Notes: a model not told the origin generated them from the letters alone. DNA of 64,000 bases from Lophius americanus (GCA_037951165.1 JBBDHG010000161.1:1487501-1551500), one strand, 5' to 3'. Shown: positions 40,401-51,134, numbered from the stretch's first letter. Numbers and translations are program-made.

Positions 40401-41708
40401 AACAGAATCCGCTTTGTTAGCCTGTGCCCATCCTTAATAGTAACCATGAGAACTGTCTATCCAATCAAATGACGTAGCCCGGCTTAGGAGCTGAGGCTCT
40501 AATGAGCTCCCACACCACAGTAAAAACACACTCAATGGGCCTTTCATCTCATCACTCAACGGGACAAAGTGATTCAATGAATAATTAGGAGAATCGAAAG
40601 TTCACAGAAACTCCAAATGAGATTTCACTCATTGTAGTTAAAGTTTGTAATCTTCATATGATTTTTAATGGGGCCCTGTATTAGAATACTTTATTGTATT
40701 ATACATACTCTTTTTTAGACTCAAGACATTTTGTCATTGATTATGAACATAAATACAAGCTAGCTATATTATTTGTGGACCATTCTTATGAACAAGGAAT
40801 ATTTGATTGATCCAACTGTAACTAATCTAACTATTGCTGCTTACTGACATTACCTATTTAAACAAATTAAAAGGCCTTTTCCAGCACATGACATTTGGAT
40901 TGGTTTTCATATCAAAAAAGGGGGAATACAATAAAATCAGTGATGTCTTAACATAATGGGACACTTGAACAGAGCTGAACTCTTGTTAATCTTCAGTAAC
41001 ATGTTTTTACCCCCTACTATAACAAGCCGTAGTGTCTGAGGTGGTTGACGTCTACACGTTAGCTACGGAGAAGAAGCAAACGCAGATTCAACTTCTGGAG
41101 CACAGGTTGTCTGTAAACATCAGAGGCCTGCATTCACAGGACACGTGAAGGCTCAGGTGTAACAGGTGGCCTTTACCCCTTAATGAGCAGCTCTCCCTCC
41201 AGGCAACACTATCAGCACACCTGCTGCAGCGCTCTTTATTTATTCATGCCTCTGTACCTCTGGTCTATCATGTTTCTCACACTGTACACATTGTTGTGCT
41301 AATGTGTTTCTACCTGATATCCCTCTTTGACCAGACATATCTACAGAATTTATGTTTTCCATATTTCCCTTCAAACATAAACTTCTGTTGGTATGCATTT
41401 ATGGATGTTATAAGCACATATTTTGGGAAAATAGCACCCAAATAATGTGCAATTCGATGGTAAATTGAAAGGATCGGTCCTTCACTCGTTGCAGTCCTTC
41501 ACTCCCAGTCAGTCAAGTGAGTCTGGTAAATGGAAAGGCATGAATGGGATGTGTACTTCTGTCTGTGTTTGGTTTGTGTGGGATGACCCACCTTGCCCTT
41601 CTGGTTCAGTGGTTCTATGGTGAGCGTATCAGCTCCTATGTCAACGATCATGCCCAGCTGGAACCCGTCGGTGGGGTGGGGCGCCCACACTGGCTTCCCA
41701 TCCTCCAT
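13209..41708 (-). CDS. myo6: Myosin VI, unconventional actin motor (complete)
   Basis: Minus-end-directed actin motor used in endocytosis, Golgi organisation and hair-cell stereocilia anchoring. I chained 31 coding exons from ATG 41708-41706 to TAA 13211-13209, giving 1,253 residues with no frame break, close to mammalian myosin VI without splice inserts. Landmarks by residue: P-loop GESGAGKT 151-158; switch I NNNSSRFG 200-207; switch II DIAGFE 456-461; TEDS-site Thr 405 upstream of DALAK; the myosin VI-specific converter insert around 780-804 (WLVCSRWKKVQWCSL); one IQ motif near 809-831; a Lys/Glu-rich helical tail near 890-980; cargo-binding motifs RRL 1083-1085 and WWY 1160-1162; C-terminus AMLQNLLK. 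The start follows a spliced 5' UTR and gives MEDGKPVWAPHP, the family N-terminus. The gene converges on impg1. Exon coordinates are in the two following entries. Confidence 0.98.
16163..16182. repeat. Short palindrome GAGGACTGT-GT-ACAGTCCTC
   Basis: Perfect 9-bp arms around a 2-base centre in a myo6 intron. This could be chance at this window size. Confidence 0.6.
17980..19010 (-). mobile_element. Degenerate LINE (non-LTR retrotransposon) relic in a myo6 intron
   Basis: On the minus strand, 18246-17983 reads RSYHWIEKEGQKIL then RQANQPDIVLVDEVQKRAV then EAIPADRNISKEELKKTEK. This follows the end of a fish non-LTR pol family (SYQWL..., ANQPDIVVVDK..., IPSDSNIRKKEHEKLEKY), as I recall it. The zinc-knuckle segment that normally sits between the first two blocks is missing, so there is an internal deletion. 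Upstream, 18424-18250 reads IQECLMKMAPWDQMLRESL, with a frame break before VTELKRSYHW. A further piece near 19004-18705 contains LKKYRSESEAKR, like the RL..Y...SEARR block of such elements. Inactive; same orientation as myo6. Confidence 0.65.
20287..20331. repeat. CA-rich microsatellite next to a myo6 exon
   Basis: Runs of ACACAC with interruptions start directly beyond the acceptor of the exon at 20285-20125. On the myo6 sense strand they form a TG-rich tract that acts as its polypyrimidine-poor upstream region. Confidence 0.8.
20590..20632. repeat. Perfect 19-bp inverted repeat with 5-nt loop
   Basis: AGAATGCCAAATGTTAAGG at 20590-20608 and its exact reverse complement at 20614-20632, separated by CTTCA. 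Intronic in myo6, about 300 bases upstream (in the transcript sense) of the exon at 20285. A perfect stem of this length is not expected by chance in 64 kb. Confidence 0.95.
21437..21458. repeat. TG microsatellite
   Basis: Uninterrupted TG dinucleotides (about 8-9 units) in a myo6 intron. Confidence 0.85.
24190..24560 (+). mobile_element. LINE reverse-transcriptase relic, antisense to myo6
   Basis: Plus-strand translation shows VQLQ followed by KGVPQGSMPGPLLF, the RT motif usually written GVPQGSILGPLLF. About 90 bases later, after frame breaks, comes ADDRILYSIVD, matching the catalytic FADD box of LINE reverse transcriptases (L2/CR1/Rex-like). It is followed by a frame resembling the next helical stretch (LQHSFADFQVALNKHKLVL). 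The upstream REHEFVAIGN-like segment precedes the motif as in intact copies. It is broken by frameshifts and stops, so not functional. Intronic in myo6, opposite strand. Confidence 0.7.
26651..41708 (-). CDS. myo6: myo6 exons for motor domain and converter/insert 2
   Basis: Coding segments in transcript order (high to low): 41708-41592, 39685-39616, 39519-39446, 38980-38851, 38408-38303 (P-loop), 37392-37337, 37231-37134 (switch I), 37038-36874, 36240-36160, 34429-34249, 33706-33562 (TEDS Thr), 32332-32175, 31808-31717 (after switch II), 31270-31198, 30111-29984, 29165-29070, 28800-28633, 27833-27795, 27661-27568, 27199-27069, 26964-26887, 26780-26651. Each boundary was placed by an AG acceptor and GT donor on the minus strand and by continuity with the vertebrate myosin VI reading frame. 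The exon at 27833-27795 is only 39 bases (TQLNLLLEKLRST). The last exon holds the insert responsible for reversed directionality in this class. Confidence 0.95.
34706..34731. repeat. Perfect 10-bp inverted repeat
   Basis: TGTTAATCAT and ATGATTAACA around a 6-nt loop in a myo6 intron; AT-rich and possibly by chance. Confidence 0.6.
37441..37660. mobile_element. Fish interspersed repeat fragment (LINE/SINE 3' type)
   Basis: The sequence CTTTATTTAAACAGGGAGTA, then CTCTTTTTCAAGAGAGGCCT, then ATTAAAACACAGACAGAC, then a CAAATACAGGAGTGAT-like block resembles a very common fish repeat (TTTATTTAACCAGG..., CTCTTTTTCAAGAGAGACCTGG...). Recognition is by pattern only; no family name is certain. It lies in a myo6 intron between the P-loop exon and the next exon. 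Confidence 0.5.
39227..39284. repeat. Two adjacent short hairpins in a small myo6 intron
   Basis: CTAGCTTTC (39227-39235) pairs with GAAAGCTAG (39240-39248) over a 4-nt loop. Immediately after, GTACCGAGT (39254-39262) pairs with ACTCGGTAC (39276-39284) over 13 nt. The intron is only 465 bases (38981-39445). Confidence 0.75.
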
Positions 41709-41738
41709 GGCTTTCCTTTGGTCAGCTCGGCCACACAC

Positions 41739-44700
41739 CTGGGATAAGGAGCGAGACAGTGAATAGTAACAGAATAAAGAAATATACCTGTGGCTCAAAA
41801 AAGAAATGAAAAGTACAGACGTTTTGCCTTTTTACTAGAGACAAACTGAGGTTACTTCTAAGCTGGTTCAGTTGCCTCCTCCCCGAGGCTTGAATAGCTC
41901 CACAAAAGGTATTTCAAAAATACTTTATGGCTGATCAAAATCCTGTGAAGGTGATTTCTCAGTGTCACTGTTCATTTTGATGAGCATTCCTGATATGCTT
42001 GGAAGTTTTTCTGCATCTTTTCATATTGTCACAGACTTAAAACATAGTAATTATAATTTAAACATAATTATATTTATGTCCATTCAAATTAAGTTTATTA
42101 TTTACAGATGTACTATTTTGGAAGTTTATTTTTTTTAACCTTTTACATCTTTACTATATTTTGTTGACAGTTACAAAAGTAAAATTACTTGTAAATATGT
42201 CTTATTACATTGGTAATAAACAGTTAGCTGATCATAATTTAGTCTGAAAACATAACCTTTCACTTGAAGGCTAATACGAAGGCCAGTATCAAAGTAATTA
42301 GTCCTGACATACAAAAACAAGGATATTTTTTACCATCACACTGATTTACGTTGGCAATCCTTAGTGATTGATATTTAATGCTGTGATTCAGTGCTGGCCC
42401 GCTACTGTCGGCTTCATTTTCCATTAAACTGTTATTCCTTCATCTGATCTTGTCAGAGAGGCATGGCTGGAAGGATTCCTGGAGTCTCCTGAGGACAAAA
42501 CTACCCCAGTGACCTTACATAACCTGCCCCACCAACCATTGGAGCATCTCATAACACTCTCTATGTATGTTTGGCCTGTATCCAAATAAAAACAGCTCTT
42601 CCAATATATAAAAAAAGACTTCTTAGGGTGAATTAGTTGAGAGTAGATTTGAAGTTAGAAATTGGAAACATCTGGAAGTTTAATCAAGACAAGATGATAA
42701 AGCATTGACCTGAATAGACCAATAAACCTTAGAGATTAATCCAGGTCTGATATTGTTTGGGACTACTTTTTGCTGCCGTCTATGATGCACTTGTGCCCTG
42801 ACACCTCATTCTCAGAAGCAACATTCATTTTTACAGTAATGTTTGCTCTTCTGTGGGAACAAACAACATGGGCTAGCCTTCAATGAGCCTTGGGCACCAG
42901 TTCACAAATGTCCATCCTAAGACAACTTTGGTGGGAACTGACGGGGAACAAGCAACAAGACCCACAACTTTGGAGATGCTATTTTCACTTGCTGCCAAAT
43001 GTATCCCAGGTGCAATTGTATAGAGATAATCAATGTTATTCAGACTTCACCTGTCATTGGTTATTATGTTATGACTTATCATTGTACATAGAGTTGTATA
43101 AAATAATTGAAAGACTTTATCCCTTGTCTGACAGGAGCAGTCGGATGCAGCCACATGTGAAAGGAGAGTTTTTTCACATTAATGATGGATGACAGTGTGT
43201 TGACGTTTTGTTTGGGTATCCTATTAGATTTAGGGATTGAGGCCAGATGGTAGACAGATCATATAGTGGAAACTTCATATGCAACCTTCAACAAGGACTC
43301 AAAGTTCATCAGGTAACTCAGCATAACGGTAGCTCCGCCCTATCATAACAGATTGGCGGTGGTTGCAGCATTCTCCACTGCTTCTGTGACTTTACTCAAG
43401 TCAAAGAAAGATAGAGAGGAAGAAACAATTATGTCCATGCAATATTTATTTGTGTTAAATAGGTTTTGCAGACCAGTTCACAAGAAGCAACAAACTTTAT
43501 ATAATTGATTCCTTGGGTTACGAAAAAATGTGTGTTTCTCTTCCAGTTGGCAATTTATGTCTTCATAAACGAAAGATAAATCTCAAGATATTATAACTGA
43601 CAGTCAGCCTGCTGTACAGCAAGTTTCATGTCTGGTCAATACAACAAACCTGGTATTTCAATATGACAAAGCCATTTCCGGTCACTCTAAGGCATTTGAA
43701 CAGCATGGTTCATAGAAACCCATAAAAATCAGAATTTTCAGAAAGCAGCACCAAAAGTGCACTTTCAAGAAATAGTAATAGGATTTTGGGGAATACTGAG
43801 GTATCTGCTCTGGTGAATCGTATCACCTTCTGCAGTGTGAATCTAAGATAAGGCAAGATGAAATGCTGTTATCTCATTTTATTAGTATATTACCCATCAA
43901 TTTATTGACCAATAACCTTTGCAAACAATAGATGTATATCATATCCAGCAGAGCAGGATAGGATTTCTCACGTACGCCCAGACCACCATCATGAACTAAA
44001 AAAAAAAGAATCCCCTACGAGATGTGAAAATCAATTGAAAAAAAACTTATTTTGATTATCACTAATTAAAGATCAAGCGAAAATTTCTTAGGTGTAAAGG
44101 TTTTCTGTGTTTTTTGTCATTTATAAAAATATATGAAGAGTCTTTGGGTTTTAGACTATTTGTTGGACAATACATTTTTATTTTTTTATATTATATATAT
44201 AAATAAATAACAAACCTAAATAATTTATCGGTCAAACATGAAAATAATGAACAGTTTTACCAATGATGAAATGATTGACTTAGCCCTTGTGTCAAAATTC
44301 TGTCGAAATTAAATAAAGTAAAATTAAATACAAAAAAATACATTTCACTTCATTTAAAGCAAAATTTGATACAATTATACTTGAATTTATTGTTTTCACA
44401 AAATTGTAGCGTTGTGCATTGAATCAATTGCTCCTGCATTCAATACACATTCATATAAATAGGAATTAAAGAAATGTACCAGATGGAAGGAGGATCTCAC
44501 TCTTCAGATATCATCTTAAAGTGTGACACCAAATCTGAGGAGAACTTGAAGACTTTCTTTGTTATATGACTTACCACAAACATCTTACACGGTATCCTCC
44601 ATCTAAGTTTTTTCTAAGTTTCAACAATGTGGTTCATTAATTTAGGCTTTCTACATCATGAAGCAAAGGCATCAGTGACTCCTTTCTCCAAACCAGTCCC

Positions 44701-45602
44701 TCATGAGTACACTGCAGACCTAAATCCTCTTAGTGTTTGACCCTAATCCAAAGAGGGAGGTGAAGCACTTCAAGTGACATCCATTCCTAACAAATAAAAG
44801 TCAGTGGCCATGTGACAAATAAAAGAACTCAAAGTAAATCCCATGAAACACAGAGACGTATAATACTGTACAGTACAGTTGGAAGGAAGCATGAATATAC
44901 ACAAAGGGTCACTGGCTCAGAGTCAAAGCAGGACGGGCACACGCCTTTGTTTCCTGCCTGTTTCTCTTCCCTAGTAAAGAATTTATATGGAAAATGCATT
45001 CCATGTCAACATCAGGCCAACAAGATGAAGAGAGGTGGACCAATATGTTGCACTACCGTTAATAAACACAATTTGACAAGATGGTATGGTTGGAGGGTGG
45101 TAATGTGGCAGTGATAGTAGACTTAATCAGAGAAAGCATATAAGGGATTACAAAACAAATACACAACCTTATCCTTATGTGGCCATGGTTACCAGGGACG
45201 TATAGTATAAGGGCCACAATAATAACATTTAAACTTTGAGTACCTAATAAAGCTATAAATATATGATTTGTTGACGTCATGCAGGTGAGAATACGTGGAA
45301 TAACATTTTTTTTTTCTTTTTGTTTATTCCCATCGTTATACATATTCACATAGTGACTAACGGTACCATTGCTCTTATACCGTAAAATTAGCAATTAGGA
45401 CTAACCCCTGCAGCAAGGTGACACCAAGCTAATGTAGGCTAGATTTAATAGTTAAATCATTAATTAAATAATGTTACAGCACACACTAAAGAGACACTCT
45501 TTTCATGTTAATACAGGGGTTACACTTCAAAGTACATTGAGCCGACACTGAGCCTTGGTACGCGCGATAAAGTGTAAAAGTTAGACAAAATAGGAAACTT
45601 AC
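41739..45602 (-). other. myo6 intron 1 (5' UTR intron)
   Basis: Between the donor after 45603 and the acceptor before 41738. The first coding exon spans 41738-41592, with 30 bases of 5' UTR before its ATG. The interval of 3.9 kb contains no recognisable exon or repeat beyond AT-rich tracts. First introns of this kind often hold enhancers, but none can be shown here. Confidence 0.6.
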
Positions 45603-45860
45603 GAATTGTATCCTTCAGACGCTTAAATATAGGTTCAAGGCGAAAAAGGTGCGTCTTAAATCCCTCATGCGGATGTGTAGCTGTAGCAATATTCCAACTA
45701 TGAGTCCTTCTTCCTGGGACAGGAGGCACTGGCAGGATGACAGGCTCGCGCTCCCGTGAGCACAGGTGACGTCACTTAGATTGGACACAAGTGAAGGTGC
45801 GTTTAAGTGCTGCTCGTAAGACTGTGTGTCAGGTAGTTCATTTATCACTGGGAGTGTTTA
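45603..45860 (-). promoter_or_regulatory. myo6: Likely myo6 first (non-coding) exon and core promoter
   Basis: On the minus strand a strong splice donor, AATTC|GTAAGTTT, follows at 45602, fitting a non-coding exon 1 that splices to 41738. The surrounding 300 bases are richer in GC and CpG than their flanks. They include a perfect cAMP-response-type palindrome TGACGTCA at 45767-45774. The transcription start is not determined; exon length is an inference. Confidence 0.5.
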
Positions 45861-48099
45861 ACTCTGAACCACGTCCTGCAGTAGATTTAATGATAAACAA
45901 TAATTTAGAATGTCTTCATTATTCGACATAATCACCAAGATATAAACTAACTCAAACAACTAAATTCTAAAATAAATATAAAACACTTTCCTTTGGTACT
46001 TCTTATATGCTATGCACTTTATTTGCAGTAAATACATTCTGTATCATATAATATCATATCATACAGTTTTATTATAAGTAGAATTATTTCTACTAAATAA
46101 TTCTCTAAATAATTATTTCTACTAAATAATTCTACTAGTATTTTTTTTCAAATAAGAAACAACTTATGTTTCTTATTCATTTTATCCTCTAACTATGGTT
46201 AGAGGATCAAATGAGCACAGACACAGGCAGCAAATGTTGGCTTGTGAGTCATGAATTTTTGAGAGGTAGGTAATACAAAACTTTTGGAGGGGATTTTTGA
46301 GGGAGGCATCCAATCCATAATTGAAAGCTGCCTACGGTTTGAAAATCTAATTAGGCTACCTGACACTCCCTATCCGATTACTGATTCTACACGACAACCT
46401 TTAAAATATTTTTGAACAAGTTTAAAATCATGTTAATCTCAAAAATAAATAATGCACAACAACAAAAATCAAGAGTCAATTAAGGCATCAAAAATTGGCA
46501 TATTTTATGAGGGCCTACTACAGTCCAGCCTGGTCTCCAAACAAACTGGTACTATACTACAATGTAATTGGAGGTCACCATCTAGCATGGTTAATTTTAT
46601 GAACAAAATGAGTTTGGTTAGAATAGGCATACGAAATTATATGATTTCAGTGTATTTAAAGCTTGAAAATGTGTATTTCTATTAATGTGTAATGTCAATA
46701 ATTGTGACTCAAATAAAAAGTCAAAAAAATTATCCTTTCAATATCCAGACCAACATTTTTCTTCAATGATGCTTGCACACATTTCCATAGACAAAAGCTC
46801 CCCCGTGTGGCCACAAGAACATAATACAGATCTGTATATCTGAAGACAAACCCCAAATCAATTAGATTGCTTTCATGAAGCCAGAGAATAGAAGGTCAGC
46901 ACATTATGAGAGTTGATCATCACAGGGAGCAGGCACTCCAGGAAAATCATAGTAGAAGACATAATCTTCAAGAAAAGTGTTTGTGTAATTGCTTGAATTT
47001 GGATTGACAATTTGATGTAAAGTTATACAACATTTCCAGTGATGTGCTGGAAAATTGTTTATAAAACTGCAGAAATTGTAAGAAATATTAATGATTAAGT
47101 GATAACCCCTCTCTCTGTTCACTTCTCTAATGTCCACCAATTTTACATTTTGTAAACATAGAAAGCTGATCATTCATAGCTCTAAAAAATGATTAATGTT
47201 GCTGGTTTAATCTTCCTAAATAATTGCATGAACTTGAGTTCAAATCCTTAAAGCTCTCAGAAGGGTTTACCTCTGGAGGCTGTTCCTTCACCCATTATGT
47301 TATCATTGTTTGCCCACACAATGACTCCAAAATACAGAGAGAGCTTGGAACACATTGCTCTCATTATTTCTTTGACAGTTATTCCAGCAAAAAAATTATT
47401 ATATCACTAATGGTATTTTTCTTCTGGGTCAATCTCTGTAACCGTAGAAGACACAAAGTTGTTACCCAACTGAGTTTGCACAGTTTAAGCTATACAATTT
47501 GATTTTAGTTTCAAATCAGACATTTCTATTAGCTATCTCACAATAGTGAATTTCCCGTGAGCTCTATAAATGTAAACATAATTTTGAAGCAAAAATGTTG
47601 TAATTTACCCTATGATTCAAACTGATGATGTTCACAGATCACCGTCATATCTCATTGAAGAAAAAAAGCAAAATCTGATCACTCTTGACATGGTAGACAT
47701 GGTGAGAACAAGGGAAATTATAGTGCATTTCCAAGAAAATCAGAAAGTTGTTTGTTGGTACATTATACCGACCATATGTAAAATACATCTGAAAAATTTG
47801 TCTAGTATTATTTACAATGCATTAAATAATATTTTATGTTATTAAACAATATAGGCTACCCAAACAAAACTGTACAGCCATACAACAGTGCTACCACTGT
47901 ATCCTGTATGCAATGAAGTCATGCATAGATAAATAATGCCAATATATATCGTACTGAGATGTCAAAGTCATTCTCTATTTTAAGGTTTTGTAAATTAACT
48001 TAATTTGAATACCTGATAGAGCTTGACGTCGATAGTTGACTGTATTTATCAGACACCTCCGCTGCCAATCAATTGCCTGCTTTCCAAGCCAATAATCTG
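45861..48099. other. myo6/colec11 head-to-head intergenic region
   Basis: No coding exon recognised. It holds a cluster of inverted repeats at 46080-46207, otherwise AT-rich unique-looking sequence. It presumably contains upstream regulatory DNA for both divergent genes. Confidence 0.55.
46080..46207. repeat. Run of four consecutive inverted repeats
   Basis: AGAATTATTT/AAATAATTCT (46080-46104, loop CTACT), AATTATTT/AAATAATT (46111-46131, same loop, a near-tandem copy of the first), AATAAGAAAC/GTTTCTTATT (46151-46177, 7-nt loop) and ATCCTCTAAC/GTTAGAGGAT (46184-46207, 4-nt loop). All arms are exact complements. Confidence 0.9.
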
Positions 48100-48271
48100 T
48101 CAGGACCCAGCTGCTTTGCTTGTTATCTGTGAACTGTTTATGAATGTCCTATCAGACACATTCTGTGGAGGAACCTAAAATGTTTCTGTAGGACCACCAG
48201 TCTTCAAATCTCCCGCAAGTCTGTTTAAGCTGGCAATACTTCTTTCTTTCTGTCTGGAATTACCTCTACAG
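48100..48271 (+). promoter_or_regulatory. colec11: Likely colec11 non-coding first exon and promoter
   Basis: A strong donor, CTACAG|GTAAGCC, ends at 48271. The next good acceptor before the start codon is CACTGTAG at 48849, so a 5' UTR intron 48272-48849 is plausible. No clear TATA box is seen and the transcription start is unknown. Confidence 0.4.
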
Positions 48272-48873
48272 GTAAGCCATCCAGATATTAAAATACTTTT
48301 CCATTACTTAGTATTAATATCATTAAGATTGGTTAAAAACTACAGCAGCTTATATTTATATAGTTCAAACATGGGGTCTTAATTTTCGTAACTTTTCTCA
48401 GCATAAAGAAAGTCCTATTTTGAGATATGTTTTTAGCTAGACTTACCGTGTTTGATCTGCTTTTGATCTTTAATCAATGTTATGTTATTACTGAGCTGCC
48501 TTTGTTTATATTCTTTATCATTTGATACTGTTTTGTTGTTGTCTGTTTTAGCATGTTTTTTTTCTGTGCCTGTAAAGGGTCTCTGAGTACTTTGAAAAGC
48601 ACTATATAAATAAAATGAATTATTATCATTTTCATTATTATGATTGTTATTATTATATATAAACATGGGGCATTTGACTTTGTCTTAGAAAACTATAGTA
48701 ATGGATGATACCATTTATGGAATCAACATCATCACTGTCCTTCGGATCTCACTTCAGATACATGGAATTGTCCTCAAGATACGTTCAATCGTGGCTATTT
48801 TGTGAAAGGCTTTGTATTAAATTATCTCTATCTTGTTTCGCCACTGTAGACCACCAACCATCCCATGTGAAAC

Positions 48874-50718
48874 ATGAAAGGAGAGCAGTCGTTATTTCCT
48901 ATGATACTAATGTCAGTGCTGAGTTCACTGATGCTACAGACATTGTATGGAGAGCATCTGGCAGAGGAACCCTGCACAGTTCAGATCCTGGTCCCTGGAC
49001 TCAAAGGCATGCTGTTCTACATACCTTCTCAAACACAGCATACTAAGGGAATAAAAAATAGATTTTTTATTATGTTTTCTTTTCTTCTTCTACAAAAGGG
49101 GAACCAGGAGAGAAAGGATTAAAAGGAGCACCGGGGAGACCTGGAAGAGTCGGCCCTCCTGGAGAGATTGGTATGGGGTTTTTTCAATTGCCACGAAAGG
49201 AGACGATGGTACAATATTTTTGCTACTACAAACAGTGGAAAACTTACGCATCTATTTTTATTTTTCCCACTGCTGACATTTAGCCGTACGAAAAAGAACT
49301 GGGTTAAAGATCACATTTCTCAGGCTGATAATGTGCTGTTACAACACTGCAGGCCATCCAGAGATGGTTGAATGTTTACATTTGGGTGAGAGGATGGAGG
49401 GGAAAATGCCTTGAAAGATCTACTGCAGAGAACGAGTGTTTACTGAAGCCCTTAATGAGGAGTGAAGGGTGGTCACATACTTTTTAAAAGAGATTACACA
49501 GACTCTGCATTGTAATTAATGTACCTTAGGAGGAAAGGTTGGGGGATGTAAGATTTTCATGAACTACTAAGTATGAAAGAGCAGAAATGTTGTATAACAA
49601 GAGAATATATTCTGTGTTATGTATTTTCTGCACCAGCTGCCTAAACAGACCGCATAATGAGGAGTTATTTTACTTTTCAGGAAACTCTGGGCCCAAAGGT
49701 CAGAAAGGCATAATGGGACGTTATGGAAAAGTGGGCCCAAGTGGAATGAAAGGTAATTTAGAAAATGTAATGTACTTCAAATGTATTTTCTTTAATTTAA
49801 TTTATTTTTTACAGGATTTAATCATGTAAAATAAAATTAGTTAAATGTTTTGCAAATAATTGTATTTTATATCCCAGGGGTAAAAGGAGACATGGGGGAT
49901 CCAGGTCCAACGGGCCCTAATGGAGATCCAGGTGAGATATCCCTCTATTCAGGATGTAAAAGAAATTACTGATTAAACGGACACATTTGGCGAAATTTGA
50001 GAAGTAAATAAGACATAGATGTAATCCCCCACATATTTGTCTTATAAGGCGTTCCCTGTGAGTGCACACCAATGAGAAAGATGATTGGAGAAATGGACAT
50101 TCTTGTGGCCCAGCTGTCGTCTGAGCTGAAATTCATTAAAAATGGTATGATCTTTGTATTCCTAATACATTCTGCGTTAAATTCGTAAAAACGTAACATT
50201 TTGATCATCATCATCCTCATCATCATCAGTTCTTTTATCAATGACAACTTCAAAATGCTGGGTCACGTCAATGTGAAATTTAAAGAATTACTAGTGCTCA
50301 TTTTTCAGCACTGCCCTCCCCTGCAGCTGTTGCTGGCATAAAAGAGACAGATAGTAAGATCTATCTGTTGGTGAAGGAGGAGAAGCGCTACTCTGATGCT
50401 GAGTTCTACTGTCAGACGAGGGGAGGGCACCTGGCCATGCCCAGGGATGAGGGAGCCAACAAGGCCATCGCGGGGTACATAACAGAAGCAGGCCTGACCA
50501 GAGTCTACATCGGCATTCATGACCTTCAACGAGAGGGAGCTTTCACCTACGTGGATCTCTCTCCCATGACCACGTTCAGCAATTGGAGAAAAGGAGAGCC
50601 CAACAACGCCTATGATGACGAGGACTGTGCAGAGATGGTCGCAACTGGTGAATGGACGGATGTGGCATGCCACCCTACCATGTATTTTATTTGTGAATTT
50701 GACAAGGACAGTGTCTAA
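48874..50718 (+). CDS. colec11: Collectin-11 (collectin kidney 1)-like C-type lectin, complete
   Basis: Secreted pattern-recognition lectin that binds sugars and fucosylated or mannosylated surfaces and recruits MASP proteases of the lectin complement pathway. Exons: 48874-49006, 49099-49170, 49681-49752, 49878-49931, 50049-50144, 50327-50718 (TAA 50716). The 272-residue product compares with 271 in human. Domains: signal peptide about 1-25; N-terminal Cys34 in CTVQILVPGLKG; 24 unbroken Gly-X-Y triplets at 42-113, the same count as human; coiled neck 116-142 (SSELKFIKN); C-type lectin domain 143-272 with SKIYLLVKEEKRY, EPN at 233-235 and C-terminus CEFDKDSV. All introns interrupt at phase 1, the collagen-domain pattern. 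CRD residues GAF-Y and EPNNAYD favour COLEC11 over COLEC10. Oddities: first coding intron has a GC donor, and the expected WND is WTD. Confidence 0.94.
49007..49098 (+). other. GC-AG intron in colec11
   Basis: The 92-base intron between LVPGLKG and the first collagen exon begins GGACTCAAAG|GCATGC and ends CTACAAAAG. Only this donor keeps the Gly-X-Y register and matches the homologous exon end. GC-AG introns are a known minor class in vertebrates. Confidence 0.7.
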
Positions 50719-51134
50719 ATTGAAGAAACTATAAATATAATGGAACAAAAGTTCATTGTATTCGTTGTGCTTTATCTTCTATCTGTAAATGAGGTGATAA
50801 AATGACATACAAGATGAGAAAACTGCAATTTTATTCTATATTATCGTTTGTTATTCACTGAAAATGTACTTATTTTAACTACACTCACAACGCAATTCTC
50901 ATTGTTAGCTTTTTAAGCAGCATGCAAGGCAACGCATAGAGTCGTTATGTTACACAAACAACTCAAGAAACAGTATTTGCAACATTTCCGTCAACAGTGA
51001 CGACACAAAGAAACTCTTGTAGAAGACAGTACTTTGTCCAAAAACAAGACTAATAAGAACATTTTTGACTCATGCTAGTTTAGTCCTTTAATCAGACAAA
51101 CATAAAACATTATCTGTTATAAATTTATATTAAA

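Noticed and set aside
43000..43192. 100-codon plus-strand open frame at 42890-43192
   Set aside because: Random-looking composition, lies in myo6 intron 1, no start context or homology recognised.
47224..47260. GAGTTCAAATCC resembling a tRNA/SINE B box
   Set aside because: No matching A box at the right distance and no tRNA fold.
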